Origin: Alkalibacter rhizosphaerae
GTDB taxonomy: Bacteria > Bacillota > Clostridia > Eubacteriales > Alkalibacteraceae
NCBI RefSeq assembly: GCF_017352215.1
Contig: NZ_CP071444.1
Location: 62,001 to 126,000, forward strand
Direction: 5' to 3'
DNA length: 64,000 bases
Shown here: positions 17,754-26,761 of the stretch, piece after piece
Layout of the letters: each line of letters starts with the position of its first letter
How positions within the stretch are numbered: position 1 is the first letter of the stretch
The notes under the pieces: model-generated
The model's database searches: none
What the model saw: the letters and a program-made list of their open reading frames with translations, nothing else
What the model was told of the DNA's origin: nothing
Made by a program: the position numbers and the translations under genes

Positions 17754-19118
17754 ATGAACGGATTCAAGCGAATGACCGCAGCATTGATTTCCATCGCATT
17801 GACGGCATTCATCGGACTGGGCATCTTTTTCTACCAAAACAGCTTTTCTTACGAAGTTTTTTTGAACGGAGAGCGGATCGGAAATGTTCTGGAAGCGAAG
17901 ACTGTAGCAGACGCTTTGGAAGATGCAGATCAGGAATTAAAAGAAAAATACGGTTCCAACATCATTTATGAAAAAGAAATTACGTTGGAAAAAGTGCAAA
18001 TAAAAACAGACCATGAGGATCTGTTGACGGTCAAAAACAATATCTTGAACACGGTTGATGTACAAAAACCTGCTGCTGCATTGATCATTGACGGAGAAAG
18101 TCGTTTCATTCTTGAAAACGAAGAGGAAGTCGATCAACTACTGGCCGCCATTATGGATCCTGTTAAGCAAAAATTGAAGGACCTGCCGGATCATGCACAA
18201 TTGTTGGAAGTGGATTTCAAGCAAGAGATCACGATTGAAGAACAAATCGTTCCTGTGGATTCGTTGTACAAGCTGGAAGAAGTGATGGATCTGGTGTTGA
18301 CAGGCACTGAATCCGCATTGACCTATCAGGTAGCGACGGGGGATTCCGCATGGACCATTTCCCGATCCTTTGACGTAGGCCTTCGATCCCTGGAAGAAGC
18401 AAATCCGGGCAAAGATCTAACGGAACTGGCGCCAGGAGACGTTCTGGTCTTATCAAAAGACAAACCATATTTAGATATTGTTTATACTCTGAAAGAGACT
18501 ACTATAGAGAAGATCCCGTTTGAAACCATCAAGAAAAAAGAGGACACTTTGTATGTTGGACAAACAAAAGTTGAGCAGCAAGGCATTCATGGCAACAAAG
18601 AAGTCGTACGGGAAGTGACCTACATCAACGATGTAGTGGATTCCCAAAAAGTGCTGTCAGAAATCGTTGCGAAGGAACCTGTAGAAAAAATCGTTTTGGA
18701 AGGTACCAAGGCCCGGCCAGTTGCAGCAAGAATTGTATCAACAACCCATGCAGCCGCTCATAACGGATCGATTGGGTCCTCCATAGTGGCTGAGGCAAAG
18801 AGATATTTGGGTGTTCCATATGTACGTGGCGGCAGTACTCCATCCGGTTTTGATTGCAGCGGATTCACCTCCTATGTCTATCGTCAATTGGGGATCTCCA
18901 TACCAAGGACCAGTGGGGCACAGGCAAGAGTTGGCGGGTATGTTGCCCGAAGTGACCTGAAACCCGGTGACCTGGTAGCTTTTACCGGACATGTGGGGAT
19001 CTATGTGGGAGGCGGAAATTTCATACATGCACCCTCACCAGGGAAAAGAGTAATGATCAGTTCCATGAATACATCTTATTGGAGAGCAAGATACATATCC
19101 GGACGTCGAGTTTACTAA
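17754..19118 (+). CDS. LysM-G5-NlpC/P60 cell-wall endopeptidase
   Basis: A 454-residue exported wall hydrolase. An amino-terminal hydrophobic segment (about 8-28) serves as signal or anchor. Next come a region of unknown fold (30-180), a LysM-like peptidoglycan-binding module (YQVATGDSAWTISRSF, about 195-240), a G5 domain (about 245-325) and an NlpC/P60 domain (about 345-454). The catalytic Cys368 is in DCSGFTSYVYRQ and the His in GHVGIYVGGGNFIHA. Enzymes of this build cleave stem-peptide bonds during growth or separation. I prefer ATG 17754, since ATGGGG is 7 bp upstream; the ATG six bases earlier is too close to it. It has its own promoter and terminator, so it is a single-gene unit. Confidence 0.9.
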   Translation: MNGFKRMTAALISIALTAFIGLGIFFYQNSFSYEVFLNGERIGNVLEAKTVADALEDADQELKEKYGSNIIYEKEITLEKVQIKTDHEDLLTVKNNILNTVDVQKPAAALIIDGESRFILENEEEVDQLLAAIMDPVKQKLKDLPDHAQLLEVDFKQEITIEEQIVPVDSLYKLEEVMDLVLTGTESALTYQVATGDSAWTISRSFDVGLRSLEEANPGKDLTELAPGDVLVLSKDKPYLDIVYTLKETTIEKIPFETIKKKEDTLYVGQTKVEQQGIHGNKEVVREVTYINDVVDSQKVLSEIVAKEPVEKIVLEGTKARPVAARIVSTTHAAAHNGSIGSSIVAEAKRYLGVPYVRGGSTPSGFDCSGFTSYVYRQLGISIPRTSGAQARVGGYVARSDLKPGDLVAFTGHVGIYVGGGNFIHAPSPGKRVMISSMNTSYWRARYISGRRVY

Positions 19119-19130
19119 ACAATAACATAT

Positions 19131-19170
19131 AAACACCAGGAAATCACGACGATTTCCTGGTGTTTATTTT
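19131..19170 (+). terminator. Terminator after the NlpC/P60 gene
   Basis: A perfect 15-bp stem, AAACACCAGGAAATC with its complement, encloses a 5-base loop and is followed by ATTTTTG. Confidence 0.9.
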
Positions 19171-19245
19171 TGATCAAAAAATGAAAAAATATCAGAAAAT
19201 TTGGAATAATTGTGATTTCATCTTTAACTGTTGATTGGTCTTGTG

Positions 19246-19292
19246 TATAATGTTATTTGGTTTTGTAATATTATACATACTATAACCAAATA
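19246..19292 (+). promoter_or_regulatory. putP -10 box and downstream inverted repeat
   Basis: TATAAT at 19246-19251 is followed by a perfect 9-bp inverted repeat, TATTTGGTT (19254-19262) and AACCAAATA (19284-19292). The repeat lies in the expected 5' leader, 20 bp before the putP start, and could be an operator or a leader stem-loop. Confidence 0.45.
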
Positions 19293-19311
19293 CAATGAAA
19301 GAGGTGAAGGG

Positions 19312-20844
19312 ATGACCGATGCAAGGATCCATGCAATAGTACTTGTTTTCTATTTGGCCGTACTGATGGGTATTGGTTTGTATTTCTTTAAAAACAGCAA
19401 AAGTCAAAACGATTATTTTCTAGGAGGACGAAACCTCAATGTTTGGGTAACGTCCATGAGCGCCCAGGCATCTGACATGAGCGGATGGCTTTTGATGGGA
19501 TTACCGGGGACCGCGTTCTTACTAACGAGAAACAGCGGGATGGGGGAGGCAGTCTGGACAGCAGCCGGATTGGCGGTAGGAACCTATCTAAATTGGCTGA
19601 TATTGGCTAAAAAACTCCGGCAATATTCGGAACATGCCGGAGATTCCATTACGATCCCTACGTTTTTGGAAAACCGATTCCAAGATAAAACTCATCTGAT
19701 CAAAATGATTTCCGCTTTGTTTATTGTGATCTTTTTTCTCATTTATACTGCAGCTCAATTTTCTGCTGGAGCAAAACTGTTCAATGCCGTCTTTGGCATT
19801 TCCTATGAACTTGCATTGATTCTGGGAGCCATTGTAATTGTGTCCTATACTTTTTTGGGAGGATTCCTGGCTGTTTGCTGGACCGATCTGATCCAGGGCA
19901 TTCTCATGTTTTTTGCCATATTGATCTTGCCGATACTTGCAGTAAGTCAGTTGGGAGGTCTTAACGGGACCATGGATATAGCAGCAAGATTGGCGGATTT
20001 ACCTCAAGGTTTTGGAATGAGCGACTGGTTGGGAACGAATACTTTGAGCGTTTTGTCCATCGTCTCCATCGCTGCCTGGGGATTGGGATATTTTGGACAA
20101 CCTCACATATTGACCCGTTTTATGGGCATCAAGCACTCCAAAGATGTTGCTCCAGCCAGACGGATCGCAACCCTTTGGGTCATTGTCACTTTGGCGGCGG
20201 CCACCGTATTGGGTGTGATCGGTAAGGCATATATGTCCACAGTCGTTTCAACGGAAGTTCTTTCCACCATGGACGGTGAACGGATCTTTATTTACCTGGT
20301 TCAAAATTTGCTGCAGGGGCCGGGATTTGCCATTATTGCAGGGATATTGCTGACAGCCATCTTGTCGGCCATCATGAGCACGGCAGACTCACAGCTGCTG
20401 GTAACCTCTTCTGCCGTTTCGGAGGATATTTTTAAAAATCTTTTCAAAGGAAAGATCAAGGAAGATCGATTGATATGGATCAGCAGAGCTACCGTATTGG
20501 TGGTGGCGTTTATTGCTTTTTTCATCGCCAGAGATCCAAACAGCAGCGTATTTGATTTGGTTTCTTACGCCTGGGCTGGTTTTGGTGCAGCTTTCGGCCC
20601 GGCGATTTTGTTGTCTCTCTATTGGAGAAGGATGAATTGGCAAGGTGCCTTGGCCGGGATCCTATCCGGCGGGGCAACTGTCTTGATCTGGCGAAATTTC
20701 ATCAAAGCCACCATCAACTTATATGAATTGCTGCCGGCATTTATTGTATCCCTGGTTTTTATCGTTGCAGTTACCCTATTAACGAAAGAGCCGGAATCGA
20801 AAGTTACTAAAGTATACGATGAGTATTTAAAATCAGAATTGTAA
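19312..20844 (+). CDS. putP: Sodium/proline symporter
   Basis: A 510-residue sodium:solute symporter of the PutP type with about 13 membrane helices. Family marks are YFLGGRNLNVWVTSMSAQAS with DMSGWLLMGLPG just after it (residues 38-65), GDSITIPTFLENRF, the helix-6 stretch SYTFLGGFLAVCWTDLIQG, and AILSAIMSTADSQLLVTSSA (helix 9, which carries sodium ligands). It imports proline with sodium for nutrition or osmotic protection. The start is the ATG after AGAGGTGAAGGG; an open frame extends upstream through the promoter and is not used. It is monocistronic, bounded by a bidirectional terminator. The osmoprotectant ABC transporter lies 6 kb downstream. Confidence 0.93.
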   Translation: MTDARIHAIVLVFYLAVLMGIGLYFFKNSKSQNDYFLGGRNLNVWVTSMSAQASDMSGWLLMGLPGTAFLLTRNSGMGEAVWTAAGLAVGTYLNWLILAKKLRQYSEHAGDSITIPTFLENRFQDKTHLIKMISALFIVIFFLIYTAAQFSAGAKLFNAVFGISYELALILGAIVIVSYTFLGGFLAVCWTDLIQGILMFFAILILPILAVSQLGGLNGTMDIAARLADLPQGFGMSDWLGTNTLSVLSIVSIAAWGLGYFGQPHILTRFMGIKHSKDVAPARRIATLWVIVTLAAATVLGVIGKAYMSTVVSTEVLSTMDGERIFIYLVQNLLQGPGFAIIAGILLTAILSAIMSTADSQLLVTSSAVSEDIFKNLFKGKIKEDRLIWISRATVLVVAFIAFFIARDPNSSVFDLVSYAWAGFGAAFGPAILLSLYWRRMNWQGALAGILSGGATVLIWRNFIKATINLYELLPAFIVSLVFIVAVTLLTKEPESKVTKVYDEYLKSEL

Positions 20845-20846
20845 AG

Positions 20847-20880
20847 AAAAATCCCGGTTCGATCTCGAACCGGGATTTTT
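20847..20880. terminator. Bidirectional terminator between putP and usp
   Basis: AAAAATCCCGGTTCGA pairs perfectly with TCGAACCGGGATTTTT around a three-base loop, giving T-tracts on both strands for the convergent genes. Confidence 0.92.
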
Positions 20881-20882
20881 CT

Positions 20883-21308
20883 TTATTTTACTACAAGTAC
20901 AGGGCAATTTGACTGATGCAATACCCGTTGACTGACGCTTCCGAGAATGGTACCAGCCACAAATCCATGGCCATGGCTCCCCATCACGATCAAGTCGATC
21001 TTTTCATCTTTTGCCACATCATCGATTTGAATGGCCGGGGAACCGTATCGGATGATTTTATGGATGGGAATGGTGGTTTCGATATCGTTCAATGTAAGAT
21101 CCAGTGCCATTTTCCCCAACTGTTCCAAAGCTTCTTCATTGACATCGATCCCGTAAGAGGCGGTATAGCCCCAATAGGAATCGGGAGAGTGGGTAACATT
21201 CAGCAGTACGATCTCGCCATTTGTAAGTTCTGCAATGGCCAAGGCTTCTTTTAATGCTCGTTTGGAAAAATCTGATGAATCGGTGGGTACTAGTATTTTT
21301 TTATACAT
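20883..21308 (-). CDS. Universal stress protein (UspA family)
   Basis: A 141-residue single-domain Usp. The start KKILVPTDSSDFSKRALKEA is typical, and the ATP-binding signature G-x2-G-x9-G-S is complete in GSHGHGFVAGTILGSVSQRV (about 109-128), so it is an ATP-binding member. Such proteins are induced by growth arrest or stress and bind ATP or other nucleotides; partners are unknown. It starts with ATG behind CAGGAGG. It is transcribed alone or after glpK, which is also on the minus strand 63 bp upstream with no obvious terminator between them. Confidence 0.92.
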   Translation of the reverse strand: MYKKILVPTDSSDFSKRALKEALAIAELTNGEIVLLNVTHSPDSYWGYTASYGIDVNEEALEQLGKMALDLTLNDIETTIPIHKIIRYGSPAIQIDDVAKDEKIDLIVMGSHGHGFVAGTILGSVSQRVLHQSNCPVLVVK

Positions 21309-21371
21309 GAGGTCCTCCTGTAAAACGAATTTTTGTTGTAATCAGTTTATACCCCGTTTTATATCATGAAA

Positions 21372-22937
<1,566 letters not shown>

Positions 22938-22980
22938 TTATAGAAAAGATATGGAATATTTGGTATAATGGCATTTGTTC

Positions 22981-23069
22981 GGAAGAGTATCGAAGAGGTC
23001 ATAACGAGCCGCACTCGAAATGCGGTTGTCCGCAAGGGCACGTGGGTTCGAATCCCACCTCTTCCGCCA
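22981..23069 (+). tRNA. tRNA-Ser (CGA anticodon), CCA encoded
   Basis: The acceptor stem GGAAGAG pairs with CTCTTCC, followed by discriminator G and an encoded CCA. The anticodon stem is CCGCA/TGCGG with loop CTCGAAA, giving anticodon CGA (reads UCG). A long variable arm (TTGTCCGCAAGGGCAC region) and the GGTTCGAATCC T-loop confirm a class II serine tRNA. An extended -10 (TGG-TATAAT, 22964-22969) lies 12 bp upstream, divergent from glpK. Confidence 0.96.
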
Positions 23070-23079
23070 GAATGAAAGC

Positions 23080-23116
23080 AAGCAGTTTTCCCAAAGTCGG
23101 GAGGACTGCTTTTTTG
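23080..23116 (+). terminator. tRNA-Ser terminator
   Basis: AAGCAGTTTTCCC and CGGGAGGACTGCTT form a near-perfect stem followed by six T residues, 11 bp after the tRNA end. Confidence 0.85.
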
Positions 23117-23163
23117 ATTCGTGTGAAATTGTGTAATCTGAGCCAAAACGGTGTATATATCTA

Positions 23164-23835
23164 TTGCACGATCACGTGATTCGAATGATTCAAGACGACA
23201 CACCCTTTTCCATCAGTGTATATCCAGAAGAGTTGAAAGGGTTTTCCATACCTGGACAAAGCATTCACTATTTGGTCACGGTACAGGATGAAGGTAAGGA
23301 CAATGCTGTAACTATTTCGGCTGTTGCTTCGGACGCAACTGTACAGATCATTCAACCTGAGCTTTTGGAAGGACAGGTCGCGGAAGTCATTGTAATCCCG
23401 GAGTCCAATAGCGCAGGCAAAAAAATTGACGTTTTGATCGAAGGGAAGCGAGGCTCTGTCACCGAAGAGATCACTCGGTCTTTAGAAGTGATCGAAGGGG
23501 AAGACGACCGTTAAGAAAAGGCAGCGGAACTTCTTGTACCTTTCATCGCGCACCTTGAAGAAAGGTATCCGGAACTCAACATCGCTTCAGATACAAAATG
23601 GGAAGGAACCATGGTCAGCCCCCAATGGTTGGTGGTCTCTCATTATTTGTTCTTTTCAGAAGAATGGGAGCTTCACTTGGAGTGGCATGTGATGATTCCT
23701 CCATCGGACTGGGTGCGAATCGATTTACGGCATCGAAACGATGAAACCAAACCCTCTTTGGCTTTTGAAATTACTTCCCTTGCTTCGCAGTCCAATCCGA
23801 CACCCACGGCCGTCCCCGTTGAAATCTGGAGGTAA
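23164..23835 (+). pseudogene. Interrupted gene for an unknown protein (in-frame TAA, no proper start)
   Basis: One continuous frame of about 224 codons is split by a TAA at 23512-23514. The first part (116 codons) reads as a beta-rich domain with PEELKGFSIPGQSIHYLVTV and ending EVIEGEDDR. The second part (to 23835) includes LLVPFIAHLEERYPELNIAS, VSPQWLVVSHYLFFSEEWE and WHVMIPPSDWVRIDLRHR. It looks like a globular domain that only makes sense as the continuation of the first. No ATG or ribosome site precedes it; only a TTG at 23164 is available and the frame is closed by a stop at 23134, so the amino end also seems lost. I do not recognise a named family. It lies between the tRNA-Ser terminator and a convergent-gene terminator. 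Confidence 0.65.
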
Positions 23836-23894
23836 ATGACTGAAATTTCGTAGTAATTCGAATAAGGAATCATGTGATCCAAGTTAGAACGAAA

Positions 23895-23926
23895 ATGAGC
23901 GGTTTTCCTGAAGAAAACCGCTCATT
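23895..23926. terminator. Bidirectional terminator
   Basis: AATGAGCGGTTTTC pairs with GAAAACCGCTCATT around a four-base loop, between the broken gene and the convergent UPF0280 gene. Confidence 0.8.
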
Positions 23927-23956
23927 ATATTGATTTTAAAATCATTCGCCATAGGG

Positions 23957-24715
23957 TCAAACTTTATGAAGACCCAAATCGCCCCACAAGGCCAACCCAT
24001 CATCTTTGATGGCGACGATTCCGAGAATATTGGAAATTTTAGAAGCATATTGGACGGCCCCTTCTAGATCGGATATTTTATCAATACGATTGGCGGTTGC
24101 AGTTGCAACAGCGTCCGCCAATGCCGTATCATGAGATACAATCACCACAGCATCCGCTTTCCCAAAACTCAAGGAATGACCAAAGGTTCCGGATGAAGTA
24201 CAGATGCCCATAGGCGTGTTTTCCGGTTTGATCTCCAAAGCCAAACGATTTGATAGGGGAGAGGCACCAGCATAAATCAAGACCCGCCTCGTTGTTGACA
24301 AAGACAAATAGAGATCACCGCCATTTTCTACGATCACATCCGGATTACATTTTGCAAGTTTTCTTCCAACCATCTCAGCCATCGTGCCTGCTACGGCGGC
24401 CATGGGTCCTACTCCTGCCTGAAATGCAGCTTCTTTCATTTTTTTGATCATGGATGGATCGTCTGGATCCACTGGGAGCGGAACCAAGCTGTCTTTGAAT
24501 AATGGATCTTTTTCCATGTGTGCAATCAAAATTTTTCTGCAAGCAGATAGGACCTCTGCTGCACCATCTACATGATCCGTCACGTACAAATCCAAGTCGG
24601 ATTCTTCCTGTGTGACATTGAATCGAACAAGAGGTTGTTTTAAATGACCCCCTGTCCAATCTCGATAAAAACGAGGTTCATAAAAATCTTTCATGTCTGG
24701 GCGCCACAAGTTCAC
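23957..24715 (-). CDS. UPF0280 (ApbE-like, COG2122) protein
   Basis: A 252-residue protein of the UPF0280 family, a distant relative of the FMN transferase ApbE. Family marks are EPRFYRDWTGG near the start, QAGVGPMAAVAGTMAEMVGR (about 125-145), VENGGDLYLS and the tail DAVATATANRI. In Methanosarcina acetivorans the homologue MA1715 promotes sulfide assimilation. It is the third gene after DUF39 and NIL-ferredoxin, separated from the latter by 3 bp, and therefore under the same SAM riboswitch. The first available start is GTG 24715 without a clear ribosome site; ATG 24694 is the alternative, and translational coupling is likely either way. Confidence 0.85.
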   Translation of the reverse strand: MNLWRPDMKDFYEPRFYRDWTGGHLKQPLVRFNVTQEESDLDLYVTDHVDGAAEVLSACRKILIAHMEKDPLFKDSLVPLPVDPDDPSMIKKMKEAAFQAGVGPMAAVAGTMAEMVGRKLAKCNPDVIVENGGDLYLSLSTTRRVLIYAGASPLSNRLALEIKPENTPMGICTSSGTFGHSLSFGKADAVVIVSHDTALADAVATATANRIDKISDLEGAVQYASKISNILGIVAIKDDGLALWGDLGLHKV

Positions 24716-24718
24716 GAT

Positions 24719-25138
24719 TTAAAGAACCGGTTCCGGTACCAATCCGGAAATGGCTCGGGATGGACAAACCGGGATACAGTGGTTGCAGCCAACACATTTA
24801 TCCGCATCGTAAGACAACTTCCAATCCGGGCTTCCGATGGCCAAGGCCTTGACCCCGCAGACAGAAGTACAAAGGCCGCAGTCCGTGCAGCGATTTTCAT
24901 CAATGGTGATGACGGTTGCGATCAGTTCCGCATCCAGTCCCAAATTTTTCAGATAGGTTATTGCTTCTGCGATGGCCTGTGCAGACCCTTCCACGTCATA
25001 GAGTATGGTACCGATCATGTTGAAGTCGATGTTGGCTTTTAAAATGTTTACTTTTAAATCGAAGTGTTTGATCAATTCATACGTCACCGGTGTATCGGTC
25101 AATTTCGTGGGAAAATGCATATATAGTTTTGTTTTCAT
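24719..25138 (-). CDS. NIL domain / two-[4Fe-4S] ferredoxin protein
   Basis: A 139-residue protein with a NIL (ACT-like) domain in residues 1-75, known from methionine ABC transporter ATPases, and two [4Fe-4S] motifs, CTDCGLCTSVCG and CVGCNHCIPVCP, in residues 80-130. The homologue MA1822 of Methanosarcina works with the DUF39 protein MA1821 in making homocysteine from aspartate semialdehyde and a sulfur donor. Here the ATG overlaps the DUF39 stop by one base (TAATG), so the two are translationally coupled. Its likely role is electron supply and perhaps methionine-type ligand sensing. Confidence 0.92.
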   Translation of the reverse strand: MKTKLYMHFPTKLTDTPVTYELIKHFDLKVNILKANIDFNMIGTILYDVEGSAQAIAEAITYLKNLGLDAELIATVITIDENRCTDCGLCTSVCGVKALAIGSPDWKLSYDADKCVGCNHCIPVCPSRAISGLVPEPVL

Positions 25139-26307
25139 TATTCCAACACCTCCGAATTGGCCATTGGCTTGACTTTCTGCCCCTGTGCAAAAAACGTGAT
25201 CGGTTCCTGCAAAAAGAATTCACCGTTTTGGATTTTTTGTTTTAAGATTTCTGCGATCTCTCTGGATTTTCGCATGCTTGTAGTTGGTGAAGTCTTGACC
25301 CTTTTGCCGTTGATTTCGATCTGTCCACTTTGAAGTTCTTCATAGTTTACCTTGCGTACCACTGGTTTTGATCGGCTCGGAACAGAGTAGTCGATCAAAT
25401 TCGTTTCGATGTCTTTGTTTCGGACAGCACAAAAACGTAGCATGTCCCGGTTTAGAATGGGGATGGGGATGCCAATGCCAACATTCAGGGAAGTACCATA
25501 TGCCTTAAAAACCGCCGGGGTGATGTATTGACCGTCCATTTGCTTCAAGTCGCCGATGATCGCCAGTGTGGCTCCAGTGCCGATGGGTGTGCTGTTTTCG
25601 TTTCGAACCGGCGCCGTGTTGAATTGGGTACCATTCCAGGCCACATATCCGACGGCTCCACCAACGAGCAACCTGGTCCCGACGCCAATGGTCCTTAATT
25701 CCGGATCATTGAGAAGTGGGCTCAAGGCACCCGATGTAGCATAGGTGACGTTGCCGTAATTCGGCAACAGGGTACCCATATAAGTGTAAACGGCTTTTGT
25801 GGATCCGTTGGTTGCTGCTGCATAATTCTGGTAGGCATTTCTTGGATTGAACAAATAGGCTTCATTCAAATCATCCAAGGTCATTTTTGCTTGAACCTTT
25901 TTGGCCGGATAACAGTCCGTGCCTTTACTGGTAGCTTCCAGGTAGACTTCCTTCCCATTGATTAGATCACAAATGACATGAGCACCGCCATATTCCAAAC
26001 CCCGATCCTTTGATTCCGCCGTGGCTCCGATGTAGGTATCCACCGCAGCCAGACCGCCATAGGCTTCTACGTTGTTGAGGGTAAGCTTTTCCAATCGTAT
26101 GGGTGGATCTGAATGTCCAAAATTCAGAAATGCACCCGACGAGCACATGGGTCCGAATGTCGCAGTCGTTACTACGTCCACCGTTTCAAATACAGCTTCT
26201 TCGCCATCCCGATCGATCAGATCCAGGATCTCTTCCGCCGAACAGACAACAACGGAGCCATCCTTGATTTTTTCGTTGATCTCTTCAAATGTTCTTTTCT
26301 CTCTCAA
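25138..26307 (-). CDS. DUF39 homocysteine biosynthesis protein (COG1900)
   Basis: A 389-residue protein of the DUF39/COG1900 family. The methanogen homologue MA1821 is needed, with the NIL-ferredoxin protein, for homocysteine formation from aspartate semialdehyde and sulfide without O-acylhomoserine. Two conserved cysteines are visible in FGPMCSSGAFLNFGH and GTDCYPAKK. The YGGLAAVDTYIGATAES and GVGTRLLVGGAVGYVAW blocks, rich in glycine, support the family. The start is TTG 26307 with a full AGGAGG six bases upstream; the open frame further upstream is the riboswitch expression platform. The gene heads an operon of three and is preceded by a SAM-I riboswitch, so it should be shut off when AdoMet is plentiful. 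Confidence 0.92.
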   Translation of the reverse strand: MREKRTFEEINEKIKDGSVVVCSAEEILDLIDRDGEEAVFETVDVVTTATFGPMCSSGAFLNFGHSDPPIRLEKLTLNNVEAYGGLAAVDTYIGATAESKDRGLEYGGAHVICDLINGKEVYLEATSKGTDCYPAKKVQAKMTLDDLNEAYLFNPRNAYQNYAAATNGSTKAVYTYMGTLLPNYGNVTYATSGALSPLLNDPELRTIGVGTRLLVGGAVGYVAWNGTQFNTAPVRNENSTPIGTGATLAIIGDLKQMDGQYITPAVFKAYGTSLNVGIGIPIPILNRDMLRFCAVRNKDIETNLIDYSVPSRSKPVVRKVNYEELQSGQIEINGKRVKTSPTTSMRKSREIAEILKQKIQNGEFFLQEPITFFAQGQKVKPMANSEVLE

Positions 26308-26349
26308 AATAGTCCTCCTTTTCTTAAACGACAAATGACTTGGAATATG

Positions 26350-26373
26350 AAAAAAGTTCTGCCGAAGCAGAAC
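26350..26373 (-). terminator. Riboswitch expression-platform terminator
   Basis: On the minus strand GTTCTGC-TTCG-GCAGAAC is followed by six T residues, 16 bp past the aptamer end and about 40 bp before the DUF39 start. AdoMet binding would free this stem to form. Confidence 0.9.
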
Positions 26374-26388
26374 ATACGTAGTCACGCA

Positions 26389-26488
26389 TTCCTCATCTTT
26401 CGGTCAAACCGCTGGATTTGGCACCACGCCTCTTGGGCAGGTTGCCGGACTTCAATGGGCCAGTTCCCTCCGTCTCTCTGGATAAGTG
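26389..26488 (-). ncRNA. SAM-I (S-box) riboswitch aptamer
   Basis: The minus strand carries the conserved elements in order: CTTATCCAGAGAGACGGAGG, then GGAACTGGCCC, GAAGTCCGGCAACC, GGTGCCAAATCCAGC and GAAAGATGAGG. The CTTATC start and GATGAG end form P1, the GGAACTGGCCC/GGCAACC region gives the P2/P4 core, and GGTGCCAAATCC is the P3/J3-4 signature. It controls the DUF39 operon through the terminator just downstream. Confidence 0.96.
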
Positions 26489-26523
26489 TCATCGATTTCG
26501 ACGACGCATATTTAATTGAATTA

Positions 26524-26552
26524 ATTATAGTAATCTGGAAGTGAGTTGTCAA
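26524..26552 (-). promoter_or_regulatory. Consensus promoter of the SAM-riboswitch operon
   Basis: On the minus strand TTGACA (26547-26552) and TATAAT (26524-26529) match consensus at all twelve positions with a 17-bp spacer. The aptamer begins about 36 bp downstream. Confidence 0.9.
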
Positions 26553-26685
26553 GAAAGTTTGGAAAAAACATGTCAGGATCTGAATTTTGTGATTCCTTAT
26601 CATCGATGATCCAGACCACAAAGTGTTTATCGAATAAAAAATTAAATTGTAAATTGCCAAATATTTCTTATTAATGGGTGTGAAT

Positions 26686-26715
26686 TTGCGTTTAAAAGAC
26701 CCAAAATGGTATACT
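26686..26715 (+). promoter_or_regulatory. Promoter of the OpuC-type operon
   Basis: TTGCGT (26686-26691) and an extended -10 TGG-TATACT (26710-26715) lie 18 bp apart, about 47 bp before the first gene. Confidence 0.55.
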
Positions 26716-26761
26716 AATAAAATATAAGTTTATAATCATTATAAAGACTGGAGGAGATAGA

